From: Bacteroidaceae bacterium
GTDB taxonomy: Bacteria > Bacteroidota > Bacteroidia > Bacteroidales > Bacteroidaceae
Direction: 5' to 3'
DNA: 50,890 nt
Assembly (NCBI GenBank): GCA_017546505.1
Contig: JAFYWV010000005.1
Coordinates: 1 to 50,890 of the forward strand
In this document: piece by piece, positions 8,182 through 16,089 of the stretch
Position numbering within the stretch: position 1 is the stretch's first letter
How the letters are laid out: each line of letters starts with the position of its first letter
Position numbers and translations under genes: made by a program
The notes under the pieces: generated by a model
Told to the model about the DNA's origin: nothing
The model's input: the letters and a program-made list of their open reading frames with translations, nothing else
Database searches by the model: none

Positions 8182-8748
8182 ATGAAAAAAACATTCTTTT
8201 TTTTGCTTTTGAGTGCAGGGCTTGTTTTTGGCTCTTGTGGCAAAAACTCGGAGAAGAAACTTGATGAGGCTTTCTCTAAAGCAGTATCGTGTGCCGAACT
8301 GGGCACCGTTGAGTACACAATTACCAAGCTTGTCATTGCCGATGACGATGCTTTTTACAAGTTTGGTGACAGGAAGATTATATTCTCTTGCACCACTACA
8401 ATGAAGGCCGGCATAGACCTCAAGGATTTCAAGAGAGAAGATGTTGTGGTGTCGAAGGATGGCAAGAGCATTAATGTGACATTGCCACAACCAAAGATTC
8501 TTTCATTCAATATGTCGGCCGAGGATATAAAACTTGAGTTTGCTAAAGTCAGTGGTTTGCGCGCCGGTTTCAATACCGATGAACGCAACAACTTGTTGAA
8601 ACAGGGAGAGAAAGCTATTCTTGAGGATGCACCTAATTTAGGAATCTATGAGGATGCCAAAGAAAATGCAACCGATTTCTTTAAAACACTTCTTGCCCAG
8701 TGCGGATATGAGAACGTAAATATTGCTTTCGTAGGCGACGAGGTTTAA
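8182..8748 (+). CDS. DUF4230-family lipoprotein
   Basis: The 188-residue product starts with a signal peptide and a lipobox ending in VFGSCG (Cys19), so it is probably a lipid-anchored envelope protein. The rest fits DUF4230: CAELGTVEYTITKLV, then KAGIDLKDF, VTLPQPKILSF and a C-terminal helical part. DUF4230 has no known function. It opens the accessory island, 34 bases before a second DUF4230 gene, and has its own promoter-like box at 8143-8150. Confidence 0.75.
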   Translation: MKKTFFFLLLSAGLVFGSCGKNSEKKLDEAFSKAVSCAELGTVEYTITKLVIADDDAFYKFGDRKIIFSCTTTMKAGIDLKDFKREDVVVSKDGKSINVTLPQPKILSFNMSAEDIKLEFAKVSGLRAGFNTDERNNLLKQGEKAILEDAPNLGIYEDAKENATDFFKTLLAQCGYENVNIAFVGDEV

Positions 8749-8781
8749 GGTTAATTGTTTACCGTTAAAAAAATATAGATT

Positions 8782-9684
8782 ATGGATACAAATAATAATA
8801 TTCAGGACAATACAAACAGCCAGAATACCCCACAGGATAAAAAAACTGCGGCAGGAGAGGCTTTTGATGCTGCAAAGAATGTTGCAAAGGCTACCGGTAC
8901 GGCTGTGAAAGGTACAGTTAAGACTGTTACCGGTTTTGCAAAAGTTGTTACCTTTATTTTTAGTAATTTGCCTTTGGTGGGCGGCGTTATTGCTGTTTTA
9001 GCATTAGGTTCGCTGTTGCTTTTTAATCCATTTGACTGGAATCTTTCGTTCTTTGGTGGCCCCGAGATTGAAAAGACAGAGAATGTTGTACAGGAGGTGA
9101 AGAAAATCTCGGAATTCACAACCGCTTGCTACTACGAGGAGTCTGTTCTCAAGAGCGAGAAGATTACAGTGGGCAAGACTTGGTTCGGTGTTAAGACCGA
9201 TGATGTGGTTGATGCCATTGTACTTACAGTGAAGTGTAAGGTACGTGCCGGTTTTGACCTCTCTATGCTTGGCGATAATGATTTGATTGTTGCTGGTGAT
9301 TCTGTAAGCATCAAATTGCCGTCTCCGAAGATTTTTGATGTGATAAGCAATCCTTCTGACTATAAGATATTCGAGGAATCGGGCGATTGGAGTCACGAGG
9401 AGATTGTAGCCTTGCAGGTCGATGGTAAGCAGAAGGTGTTGAATAATGCTCTTGACAGCAATATACTTGAGAAGGCAAACACCATAGGCAAGGAGCGTAT
9501 TGTAGCGCTGTTCACCGCAATGGGATTTAGAGTTGTAACTGTAGAACTCTCCGATGTTCCGGCACGTGAGCAAGAACCTGCTGCATCTGTCGATGTCGTT
9601 ATGCCCGAAAATGCGCCTGCTGTTGAGGAAGTGCCTGCGGTAGAAGAACAAATGCCGATTGATACACTCTCACAAGTATTATAA
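8782..9684 (+). CDS. DUF4230-family protein with membrane helix
   Basis: The 300-residue protein has a polar N terminus rich in Asn, Gln, Thr and Lys (1-52), a hydrophobic membrane segment (about 55-80), a DUF4230 domain (about 95-255: CYYEESVLKSEKI, KVRAGFDLSMLG, VSIKLPSPKIFDV) and an acidic Pro/Glu/Val tail (about 262-300). The helix should place the DUF4230 domain on the outer face of the inner membrane. With the preceding gene it forms a lipoprotein/membrane-protein pair sharing a domain. Confidence 0.75.
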   Translation: MDTNNNIQDNTNSQNTPQDKKTAAGEAFDAAKNVAKATGTAVKGTVKTVTGFAKVVTFIFSNLPLVGGVIAVLALGSLLLFNPFDWNLSFFGGPEIEKTENVVQEVKKISEFTTACYYEESVLKSEKITVGKTWFGVKTDDVVDAIVLTVKCKVRAGFDLSMLGDNDLIVAGDSVSIKLPSPKIFDVISNPSDYKIFEESGDWSHEEIVALQVDGKQKVLNNALDSNILEKANTIGKERIVALFTAMGFRVVTVELSDVPAREQEPAASVDVVMPENAPAVEEVPAVEEQMPIDTLSQVL

Positions 9685-9703
9685 TGCTACAAATGATATA
9701 ATT

Positions 9704-9886
9704 ATGGTACTTTTTGATATAGGGGCTTTATTGTTCTTGACTGGCCTTTTTTTGGTAATATATACCCTCTTCAAGAAAGCACCTGGAGCAGCTATACTCT
9801 TCGTTATAATGTCGTTGATTGGAGGCGTGTTGATGCTTATTGCGTATTATGGGGTTATGGGTAACAAATCGATATTTGATTTTTGA
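9704..9886 (+). CDS. Small two-helix membrane protein
   Basis: This 60-residue protein is almost wholly two hydrophobic helices (VLFDIGALLFLTGLFLVIYTL and AAILFVIMSLIGGVLMLIAYY) joined by a short basic loop (FKKAPG). I chose ATG 9704 because the longer frame (ATG 9659) would overlap the end of the DUF4230 gene and add a polar, non-membrane N terminus. No family is recognised. It sits between DUF4230 and the OmpA-fusion gene. Confidence 0.6.
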   Translation: MVLFDIGALLFLTGLFLVIYTLFKKAPGAAILFVIMSLIGGVLMLIAYYGVMGNKSIFDF

Positions 9887-9932
9887 TTTTGCAATATAAA
9901 CTTAAACATTAATAATATAAAACAAAAAAGCT

Positions 9933-11246
9933 ATGGCGGATTTTATTTTGGATGGCCGTACAAAGGTAAAGACCTTTAAAGCAGAGTTTAAGGCGAACTT
10001 TGGTGCTACTCTTCGTGTGTACACAAATGTTGCTTGTGAAGGAGAGCAAGCCAATGACGAAGCTACACTTGCATCTATCCGTGCCGAGGGATACTCCGGT
10101 GGTGAGTTCTCGGTCAAGGGAAACATGAAGGTGAGTTCTTTTGAAAAAAAAGTTGCCGAACTATACGGTATCGGTGTCCAGGTGGCAAATGCCGACGATA
10201 CCGAGTTTGCCGATGACGCGGCGACGCTTATGGGTGCTGCCACAACAGCATCGGCCGAAAGTGGACACGGACATATCATCGAAACCCCGGCTGCAGCCGA
10301 TGCTGCGCCTAAGGTAGAGGCTTCTGCTGCAGAACTTGCAAGTGCGCGTGTAAGAGTATATGGCAAAGCGCAGAACCGTACAGCATTGGGTATTGTACAC
10401 GCATATATGGTAATGTACCCACAGGCTACATTGGAGGATTTGCGCAAGGCATTTCCCAATGCAATAAACCCGGATAAAGGCAGTGATGAAATTTTTATCT
10501 ATGCCGAGGAAAAGGGCGCAACAGGCAATTGGAACAACTATTTCAAGGGTGAGGATGAGTTGCTCACAACAGGCGACGGTCACAAAGTTGCGTTTGTAAT
10601 GATGTGGACAAAGCCTAACTTTGAACGCATTGTATCTCACGCAAAACAGTATGGCATTCTTGTTGCCGATTTTGAGAAGGCCGATGGTGGTGCCAAGAAG
10701 GGTGGTTTCCGTCTTGAGTATCTTAACGGTTACGTTCCACCGGTACCTGGAAAGAAAAAATCTTTCTTGTGGTTGTGGATTCTCATTATCCTTTTACTCG
10801 TGGGCATCATCGCATTCTTCGCATTACGTAAGCCCCAGGTGGTAGAGGTTGAGAAGGTTGTCGAGGTAGAGAAAATCGTAGAGGTTGAAAAGCTTGTCTA
10901 TGTGGACAGGATTGAGGAGATTGAAAAGAACTTCAATGCTGCCAAGTTCCTGAAGGGAAAGGCCGACCTTTCCGAGGATGCCAAGTTTGTTCTCCACGAC
11001 CTTGCAAAGGAGATGCAGAAGCATCCCGAGGTAAGGTTGCGTATCGTAGGCCACACATCAGCAGAGGGGGATCCCGCATTCAACCAGAAACTTTCACAGG
11101 AGCGTGCCCAGGCTGCCGTTGATTTCATTGTTGGTCGTGGCGTGGATGCAAACCGTCTTGAGGCAGAGGGTAAGGGGTCAAGCGAGCCTATTGATGAGAA
11201 TAACCCCGAGGCCAACCGCCGTACAGAGTTTATTATCCTTGATTGA
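9933..11246 (+). CDS. Two-half-repeat domain - central domain - membrane helix - OmpA fusion protein
   Basis: The 437-residue protein has no signal peptide. Residues 1 to about 95 are the island's two-half-repeat domain (LDGRTKVKTFKAEFKANFG, later YGIGVQVANADD). An Ala/Glu linker is followed by a central domain (about 138-265: IVHAYMVMYPQATLEDLRKAFP, DGHKVAFVMMW) like the C terminus of the nuclease-like protein at 14651. A membrane helix (about 278-298) is followed by tandem VEVEK repeats (301-332) and an OmpA/MotB domain (about 335-437: IVGHTSAEGDPAFNQKLSQE, NRRTEF). The predicted topology puts the first two domains in the cytoplasm and OmpA in the periplasm, probably on peptidoglycan. Confidence 0.85.
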   Translation: MADFILDGRTKVKTFKAEFKANFGATLRVYTNVACEGEQANDEATLASIRAEGYSGGEFSVKGNMKVSSFEKKVAELYGIGVQVANADDTEFADDAATLMGAATTASAESGHGHIIETPAAADAAPKVEASAAELASARVRVYGKAQNRTALGIVHAYMVMYPQATLEDLRKAFPNAINPDKGSDEIFIYAEEKGATGNWNNYFKGEDELLTTGDGHKVAFVMMWTKPNFERIVSHAKQYGILVADFEKADGGAKKGGFRLEYLNGYVPPVPGKKKSFLWLWILIILLLVGIIAFFALRKPQVVEVEKVVEVEKIVEVEKLVYVDRIEEIEKNFNAAKFLKGKADLSEDAKFVLHDLAKEMQKHPEVRLRIVGHTSAEGDPAFNQKLSQERAQAAVDFIVGRGVDANRLEAEGKGSSEPIDENNPEANRRTEFIILD

Positions 11247-11269
11247 TAACCTTTTAATTATTACACAAT

Positions 11270-11419
11270 ATGGCAGTGAAGAAAACTACAGTCAAGAAGA
11301 CCAAAGATGGTACTGTTGACAAACGTACAAAAGAGGGTAAGGCTATCGCTGAACGTATGGCAAAGGCGCGTGCCGAGAAGAACAGCCTCAAGAACAGAAT
11401 TAAAAGATTGTTTAAGTAA
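11270..11419 (+). CDS. Small, very basic protein (49 aa)
   Basis: A complete frame from ATG 11270 to TAA 11417 encodes 49 residues, about 40% Lys or Arg (start MAVKKTTVKKTKDGTVDKRT, end NRIKRLFK). It begins 23 bases after the OmpA-fusion gene and ends 18 bases before the TerB-like gene, after an A/T-rich leader. The composition resembles the H1-like tails of the proteins at 16498 and 19554, so nucleic-acid binding is plausible. No family is recognised. Confidence 0.55.
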   Translation: MAVKKTTVKKTKDGTVDKRTKEGKAIAERMAKARAEKNSLKNRIKRLFK

Positions 11420-11437
11420 AGATTACATTTTTGGAAT

Positions 11438-11848
11438 ATGAAAACAGATATCAGACATATTGCAGCATTGGTGGCAACATCAATCTGGGCCGATGGCGAA
11501 TATGATGCCGCTGAGAAGATTGTTGTGGCTGAAATTGCAGATGCATTTGAGTTGAATGCCGACGAGTTTGCAGCAACTGTTGAGGCTGAACTTGCAGTTA
11601 TTGAGCCAATGAACGAGGACGAGGTAAATGCCTATATCCTTGAACACTCGGCGGAGGTGGATGACGAAGAAGCCGAGATGTTGTTGCAGGCTGTTCTTCA
11701 GGTGGTTATTGTCGATGGCATCCTGGGCGATGAAGAGGTAGAGAACATCCTTTCAATTGCTTCGGCTCTTGGACTCGATGAATCACGCGCAGTGCTTATG
11801 CTTGCCGACCTTGTAAAGGATGAACCTGAACTGCAGATTGAACTCTAA
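11438..11848 (+). CDS. TerB-like protein
   Basis: The 136-residue, acidic, all-helical protein resembles the TerB (tellurite resistance, calcium-binding-like) family. Two similar halves each carry a D-G-x-x-x-x-x-E segment: WADGEYDAAEKIVVAEIADA and VDGILGDEEVENILSIASAL, followed by GLDESRAVLMLADL. TerB proteins occur in membrane-linked stress and phage-resistance clusters. No other ter gene is visible here. A hairpin (11864-11891) follows. Confidence 0.7.
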   Translation: MKTDIRHIAALVATSIWADGEYDAAEKIVVAEIADAFELNADEFAATVEAELAVIEPMNEDEVNAYILEHSAEVDDEEAEMLLQAVLQVVIVDGILGDEEVENILSIASALGLDESRAVLMLADLVKDEPELQIEL

Positions 11849-11863
11849 GTGAAGCTTACATAT

Positions 11864-11891
11864 CCCCGGGAATGTATCACCCTTCCCGGGG
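11864..11891 (+). terminator. GC-rich hairpin between island genes
   Basis: CCCCGGGA (11864-11871) pairs with TCCCGGGG (11884-11891) around a 12-base loop, 15 bases after the TerB-like stop. No T-run follows, so it may be a partial terminator or an RNA-processing or stability element. Confidence 0.4.
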
Positions 11892-11925
11892 TACAAATAA
11901 ATTAATACACAAGAAAAATACGACT

Positions 11926-12288
11926 ATGGGACTTTTGAACAATTTGATGGACCGTTTCAAGAACGCTGAATTCACTGTTGCTCCACAAAAGAAACTCAAG
12001 ACAATTTCGGCCGATTTCAAGAAGGCTTTTGAACTTACATTGGTATTTTACAAAGGTGCAGCCATTGCCGATGGCGATTTGACACTTGCCGCCCTCAACA
12101 AAAAGACCACAAAGGATGTAAAAGCCAATGCCGACGGCCTCAAAATCAAAGCCAGCATGAAGGTGGGCGCTGCCGAGAAACTCTTCGACACAAACTTTGG
12201 CGTTACCGTGCAGATTAAGGATGCCAAAGGCACCAAACTCATTCCAAATGAGATTACCATTGGTCAGGCTGCACGCGGTGAGTATTAA
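11926..12288 (+). CDS. Stand-alone two-half-repeat domain protein, divergent member
   Basis: The 120-residue product has a short N-terminal extension (MGLLNNLMDRFKNAE) and both half-repeats: half A FTVAPQKKLKTISADFKKAF with DLTLAAL, half B LKIKASMKVGAAEKLFDTNFGVTVQI with NEITIG. I chose ATG 11926, which follows an A-rich leader; the longer frame (11872) would run through the preceding hairpin. It is the most divergent family member in the island. No signal peptide or membrane segment is seen. Confidence 0.65.
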   Translation: MGLLNNLMDRFKNAEFTVAPQKKLKTISADFKKAFELTLVFYKGAAIADGDLTLAALNKKTTKDVKANADGLKIKASMKVGAAEKLFDTNFGVTVQIKDAKGTKLIPNEITIGQAARGEY

Positions 12289-12333
12289 AAGATGAGCCTC
12301 AAAATATGTTTAGGCATTGATTGGGGAATAACA

Positions 12334-12341
12334 TACTTTTG
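12334..12341 (+). promoter_or_regulatory. -7 promoter box ahead of the first twin gene
   Basis: TACTTTTG matches TAnnTTTG exactly and lies 64 bases before the ATG at 12406. No good TTTG is at the expected spacing, so this is only a possible internal promoter of the island. Confidence 0.35.
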
Positions 12342-12379
12342 GAGTGGAAATGTTCTGATACAGATACAATAAACATTAT

Positions 12380-12771
12380 TATTAACCATTTAAAATTTTA
12401 CAACTATGGCAGAATTTAAGTTGGATGGCCGTATGAAGGTAAAGACCTTGAAGGCTAATTTCAAGAAAGAGTTTGGTTCAACACTCCGTGTTTACAAGAG
12501 CGAGAGCTGCAAGGGCGCTTTTGCCGATGATGACGCTACATTGGCATCACTCCGTGCCGAGGGCAAGAAGGGTGGCGAACTCACTGTTGGTGGCAACCTG
12601 CGCGTTGGTAACTTCGAGAAGAAGATTGCCGAGCTCTATGGTATCGGTGTTCAGGTAGCTAACGCTGACGACAGCAAGCTCGCCGACAACGACATCACTC
12701 TTGTTGCAGCAGGCAAGTAATCCTGTACAACAGAATTCAGGTATGTGGGGCTTGGGTGTCCCACATATCAC
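12380..12771 (+). repeat. 392-bp direct repeat, copy 1
   Basis: This block, containing the whole gene at 12406 with 26 bases before it and 51 after, recurs at 14199-14590, offset 1819 bases. The two differ at about 12 positions: 10 silent third-codon changes and two in the 3' flank. The shared 3' flank can form a hairpin (12742-12767, 8-bp stem). Confidence 0.9.
12406..12720 (+). CDS. Stand-alone two-half-repeat domain protein (twin 1)
   Basis: This 104-residue protein is the domain alone. Half A (5 to about 50) reads FKLDGRMKVKTLKANFKKEFG and ends ADDDATLASL. Half B (about 57-104) reads LTVGGNLRVGNFEKKIAELYG and ends ADNDITLVAA, so the halves align with G, K/R-V, F/Y-G, V and AD-x-D-x-TL in the same places. 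It has no signal peptide or membrane helix and is probably cytoplasmic. Its protein sequence is identical to that of 14225. Function unknown; the two copies flank a nuclease-like gene. Confidence 0.8.
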   Translation: MAEFKLDGRMKVKTLKANFKKEFGSTLRVYKSESCKGAFADDDATLASLRAEGKKGGELTVGGNLRVGNFEKKIAELYGIGVQVANADDSKLADNDITLVAAGK

Positions 12772-12808
12772 ATTAATTGACCATTATTTCCAAATGGGTT
12801 ACCAGTCT

Positions 12809-14167
12809 ATGAAAACCGCTATTGTACTTAACAGAATGTATGTTGGGGATTATCTCGCGTCCAACCTGGGGCACGAGATAATAAACCTGTACCAGGCCGA
12901 CAATGGCGGTAACTACATTTACCTCAATTCAACCGGTGATTTCGTTAAGGCTCATCAGGGCAAGGTTGGCTATATGCTCTTTGTGAAATACTATGGCATT
13001 GGCGAGGTTGAGGTCATTGGCATGGCAACGGGGCTGAACGATGTATACTGTGCCGACAGGCAGTTTGCCGACAAGTACAAAGGTGTGAACAAGGAAATCT
13101 TTGCCAAGCAACAACAGTTTGTGAAAGAAGAGGGTGGAGTATCCTATGGCGGTGTTTCCATCTTTGACATCTTTGGCGAGGCGGGGCAGCAGAGCGTATT
13201 CATAACCTACAAGGCCGACAAGGTGTATGTGCCAAAAAGGGATAAGAGACTGTTCATACGCTTTCATATGGCAGATGCAAGCAGATACCCCGCTCACGAC
13301 GAGGGTGATGTTGTTGTTGCACTCACCGGATACCAACAGGCAAAGGCATCGCTGAAGCAATACATATACCCCGAGGGTACATATGCCGGTGATCTGGCAA
13401 AGCAGAACGTGGAGGCCAAGCGCGAGGATTATAGCAGAATCTTCAACACGCTTGTCAATGACTCCACGTTGTGGCAGGAGAGCAATAACCGTGTCGATGC
13501 CGAGGAACTGGAGAGTGTGAATGAGCGTAAGGTGTCGTTGTTCGACATTTGCCGGATACAGAACGACGAGAACAAGTTCTCCAATGCGCTTGCATATTTT
13601 ATGCAGCAGTATCCCGCTTTGTGGCAAGGTTTCTTTGCCCGATATGGTGTCTCGCTTGGCGAGGGCTTTACTGTGGCACGCGAGGAGATGTCGAAGATTG
13701 AGGATAGCAAATATAACCACAAGAAATACCCTAGTGGCGGCCGCATAGACCTTATGATAAGCACCGCAAACGAGCTGGTTGTCATTGAGAACAAGATAAA
13801 GTCCGACATCAACAGCATAGATGAGGATTGTGAGGGAAAGCAGTTGCGCCGCTATTACAACTACGCAATGTGGCTTGCCGGGAACAAGGAGTGTGATGAC
13901 TATGGCAAAGTGCCACGTTTTTTCATTCTCACACCAAAGTATAACATACCGGTGATAGAGGATGCCGGGATGAGGGAACTGTATACCATTGTCACTTATG
14001 CCGATGTATATGACTACCTGACGGAAATGTACAGTGAGTTTGCCGGCGACAGCAATTTCGTGGCATTCTACGAGGCTATGTACCGTCACACTCACGACAA
14101 TGTGAACGGCTATCTCTATCACGAGATGCAGGAGACGTTTTTCAGGAGGATAAAGGAATTGTTATAG
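12809..14167 (+). CDS. PD-(D/E)XK nuclease-family protein with N-terminal beta-rich domain
   Basis: The 452-residue protein has an N-terminal domain I do not recognise (about 1-190, starting MKTAIVLNRMYVGDYLASNL, beta-rich) and a C-terminal PD-(D/E)XK_4-like domain (about 245-400). Candidate catalytic residues are Asp314 in GGRIDLMI and Glu327/Lys329 in VVIENKIKSD, followed by QLRRYYNYA. ATG 12809 (or 12794) is preferred: the longer frame begins inside the twin gene and reads through its repeated 3' flank. It lies between the twin genes. DNA cleavage is expected from the family but the target is unknown. Confidence 0.8.
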   Translation: MKTAIVLNRMYVGDYLASNLGHEIINLYQADNGGNYIYLNSTGDFVKAHQGKVGYMLFVKYYGIGEVEVIGMATGLNDVYCADRQFADKYKGVNKEIFAKQQQFVKEEGGVSYGGVSIFDIFGEAGQQSVFITYKADKVYVPKRDKRLFIRFHMADASRYPAHDEGDVVVALTGYQQAKASLKQYIYPEGTYAGDLAKQNVEAKREDYSRIFNTLVNDSTLWQESNNRVDAEELESVNERKVSLFDICRIQNDENKFSNALAYFMQQYPALWQGFFARYGVSLGEGFTVAREEMSKIEDSKYNHKKYPSGGRIDLMISTANELVVIENKIKSDINSIDEDCEGKQLRRYYNYAMWLAGNKECDDYGKVPRFFILTPKYNIPVIEDAGMRELYTIVTYADVYDYLTEMYSEFAGDSNFVAFYEAMYRHTHDNVNGYLYHEMQETFFRRIKELL

Positions 14168-14198
14168 GAACTTAATATTATCATTTAAGAGAAATTTA

Positions 14199-14590
14199 TA
14201 TTAACCATTTAAAATTTTACAACTATGGCAGAATTTAAGTTGGATGGCCGTATGAAGGTAAAGACCTTGAAGGCTAACTTCAAGAAGGAGTTTGGTTCAA
14301 CACTCCGTGTTTACAAGAGTGAGAGCTGCAAGGGTGCTTTTGCCGATGATGACGCTACATTGGCATCACTCCGTGCCGAGGGCAAGAAAGGTGGCGAGCT
14401 CACAGTCGGTGGCAACCTGCGCGTTGGTAACTTCGAGAAGAAGATTGCCGAGCTCTACGGTATCGGTGTTCAGGTAGCTAACGCTGACGACAGCAAGCTC
14501 GCCGACAACGACATCACTCTTGTTGCTGCAGGCAAGTAATCCTGTACAACTGAATTCAGGTATGTGGGGCTTGAGTGTCCCACATATCAC
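14199..14590 (+). repeat. 392-bp direct repeat, copy 2
   Basis: Second copy of the block at 12380-12771, containing the gene at 14225. The hairpin in the 3' flank is kept, with one change in the loop. Confidence 0.9.
14225..14539 (+). CDS. Stand-alone two-half-repeat domain protein (twin 2)
   Basis: Its 104-residue product is identical to that of 12406; the 10 DNA differences are all silent. The 5' leader (ACCATTTAAAATTTTACAAC before ATG) is also kept. It sits between the two nuclease-family genes, 57 bases after the first. Silent-only change suggests the protein sequence is selected, or that gene conversion keeps the copies alike. Confidence 0.8.
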   Translation: MAEFKLDGRMKVKTLKANFKKEFGSTLRVYKSESCKGAFADDDATLASLRAEGKKGGELTVGGNLRVGNFEKKIAELYGIGVQVANADDSKLADNDITLVAAGK

Positions 14591-14650
14591 GAAAGATGAA
14601 ACAAAATAATTGACCATACTGTGGAATGCAATCCTTCATTCATAGGTTAT

Positions 14651-15799
14651 ATGAGTAAAGATTATGACAAAATAATAGAGGCTTTTGAAAAGGATGCCGA
14701 TGTGCATCATTTAAGAGAGCTGTATTTCCACAGAACTGTGCCCGAGATATTTGGAATATGCCGAAGCGAATTGGCTCATAGTGCATTTTTGGCTTGGCTT
14801 TTTAATCCGGAAGCAAATGAGTTTGGCACGGAGCCTCTTCTGTTGCTCCTGCAACTATGTGGGGCTTATGACCGTTGCATGCTTACAGGGGTGAGGAACT
14901 GCAAAGTTGAAACCGAGAAGCATGTCAAGGTTGGTGACTTGAAGGGTCGGGTGGATATATTTGTTGAGTGCGATGTTGTTTGCGGGGGAATGGCCGAGCA
15001 TTTGATGCTGATTATAGAAAACAAGGTCTATTCGTGTGAGCATCGTTCGCAGACAGAGATATATCACAAATATTTTAAACAGTTTGAGGGTAGCAAAAAA
15101 GTGTATATTTTTCTTACACCGCCTCAGCACGAGCATGACGCCGATTGTGAGGAGTATATACATTTGACTTATCAGGATTTATTGGATAACATATTTGAAC
15201 CATTGCTTAATATGCCGGCTCTTTCTCCAAGAACGCGATTGATACTCGATGAGTATGTAAAGTCGCTCACGGTGCCTATGGAGCAACTTGTTGACTGTGA
15301 TGGGACAAAAACATTGGAATCTGCTATTTTGGCAGTGAGTATGAAAGAAAAAGAGGTACTCAGGTCGTTCTGGGATAAATATAAGGGATTGATTTTGGCA
15401 GCGGTGAATACATTGGCCGAGGATGAGGATGATGCATACTCCGGCGGCGCTGTAGAGGTGAAGAAGGCCTTGAGAACAAGGGACTATTCAAAATACTCGG
15501 TGAATGGTGCCGGCTCGTATGGCAAAGGCCGAATGGTTGAGGCTGTGGTGAACAAATATGTTGAGCAGAACCCCGGCACAACGGTGCAGAAACTGAAAGA
15601 GGTGTTCCCCGAGCATCTGCAGGGCAGCAACTTCATCAAGGACTCAAGCGAGAAAATAACCGACATGAAACGCTACTACGAATCGGCTTTGCCCGGCGGC
15701 GCGAAGTTCTACATAAGCAACCAGTGGGGAGCGCAGACCGACGGTTTTGTGGCTTACGTGAACGAAAATATCGACGGCATTACGGTGACTAAAGTGTAA
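14651..15799 (+). CDS. PD-(D/E)XK_4-like nuclease-family protein with C-terminal accessory domain
   Basis: The 382-residue protein opens with the nuclease-like domain (FGICRSELAHSAFLAWLFNP, Asp102 in GRVDIFVE, Glu123/Lys125 in LIIENKVYS, IYHKYFKQF, KKVYIFLTP). After a helical region comes an accessory domain (about 285-382: SKYSVNGAGSYGKGR, VVNKYVEQNPGTTVQKLKEV, FVAYVN). This resembles a domain at the end of restriction-type proteins and the central domain of the OmpA fusion at 9933. ATG 14651 is preferred over the GTG at 14621. Substrate unknown. Confidence 0.8.
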   Translation: MSKDYDKIIEAFEKDADVHHLRELYFHRTVPEIFGICRSELAHSAFLAWLFNPEANEFGTEPLLLLLQLCGAYDRCMLTGVRNCKVETEKHVKVGDLKGRVDIFVECDVVCGGMAEHLMLIIENKVYSCEHRSQTEIYHKYFKQFEGSKKVYIFLTPPQHEHDADCEEYIHLTYQDLLDNIFEPLLNMPALSPRTRLILDEYVKSLTVPMEQLVDCDGTKTLESAILAVSMKEKEVLRSFWDKYKGLILAAVNTLAEDEDDAYSGGAVEVKKALRTRDYSKYSVNGAGSYGKGRMVEAVVNKYVEQNPGTTVQKLKEVFPEHLQGSNFIKDSSEKITDMKRYYESALPGGAKFYISNQWGAQTDGFVAYVNENIDGITVTKV

Positions 15800-15838
15800 A
15801 TTAATAAAGGATTCTACAATTTTTTAAAACTTATAACT

Positions 15839-16081
15839 ATGAGCAAAGAGTATTACAAGAAAAGAATTATTGACCTGCGTGCTGATATTGCAAAGGAGAA
15901 AGAGGCCAAGAAACGTGATAATGAGAACTATTCACGTTACATAAAGAACGCTTCTTCGCCATCTACAAAGGCAAGTTACCGAAAGAGCAAGATTGACGCG
16001 GCTGCACGCCACGACCGCCAGATTGAGTACCTGAAACGCCAGATTGAGAGCGCGAAGGATAGCCTCAAACGTTGCAGGTGA
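15839..16081 (+). CDS. Small coiled-coil protein (80 aa)
   Basis: This highly charged, helical protein (MSKEYYKKRIIDLRADIAKE ... IEYLKRQIESAKDSLKRCR) has heptad-like spacing in two helices joined by a Ser/Pro turn (NASSPSTKAS). It has no signal or membrane segment. It follows the nuclease-like gene by 39 bases, after an A/T-rich leader, and ends 8 bases before the next gene. No family is recognised; a structural or adaptor role is possible. Confidence 0.65.
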   Translation: MSKEYYKKRIIDLRADIAKEKEAKKRDNENYSRYIKNASSPSTKASYRKSKIDAAARHDRQIEYLKRQIESAKDSLKRCR

Positions 16082-16089
16082 TTGGGGAT

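Noticed and set aside
11438-11848. A full tellurite-resistance (ter) operon
   Set aside because: Only one TerB-like gene is present; no TerC, TerD/E or TerZ-like product was found nearby.
12292-12372. 26-codon frame before the first twin gene (starts MSLKICLGIDWG)
   Set aside because: Too short to support, and a promoter-like -7 box lies within it.
12929-14122. 397-residue open frame on the minus strand
   Set aside because: It lies antiparallel inside the PD-(D/E)XK gene, whose plus-strand product has clear catalytic motifs; the minus product has no recognisable domain.
12809-15799. Restriction-modification system
   Set aside because: Both proteins are nuclease-like, but no DNA methyltransferase motif (such as DPPY or PC with ENV) is encoded in the island.
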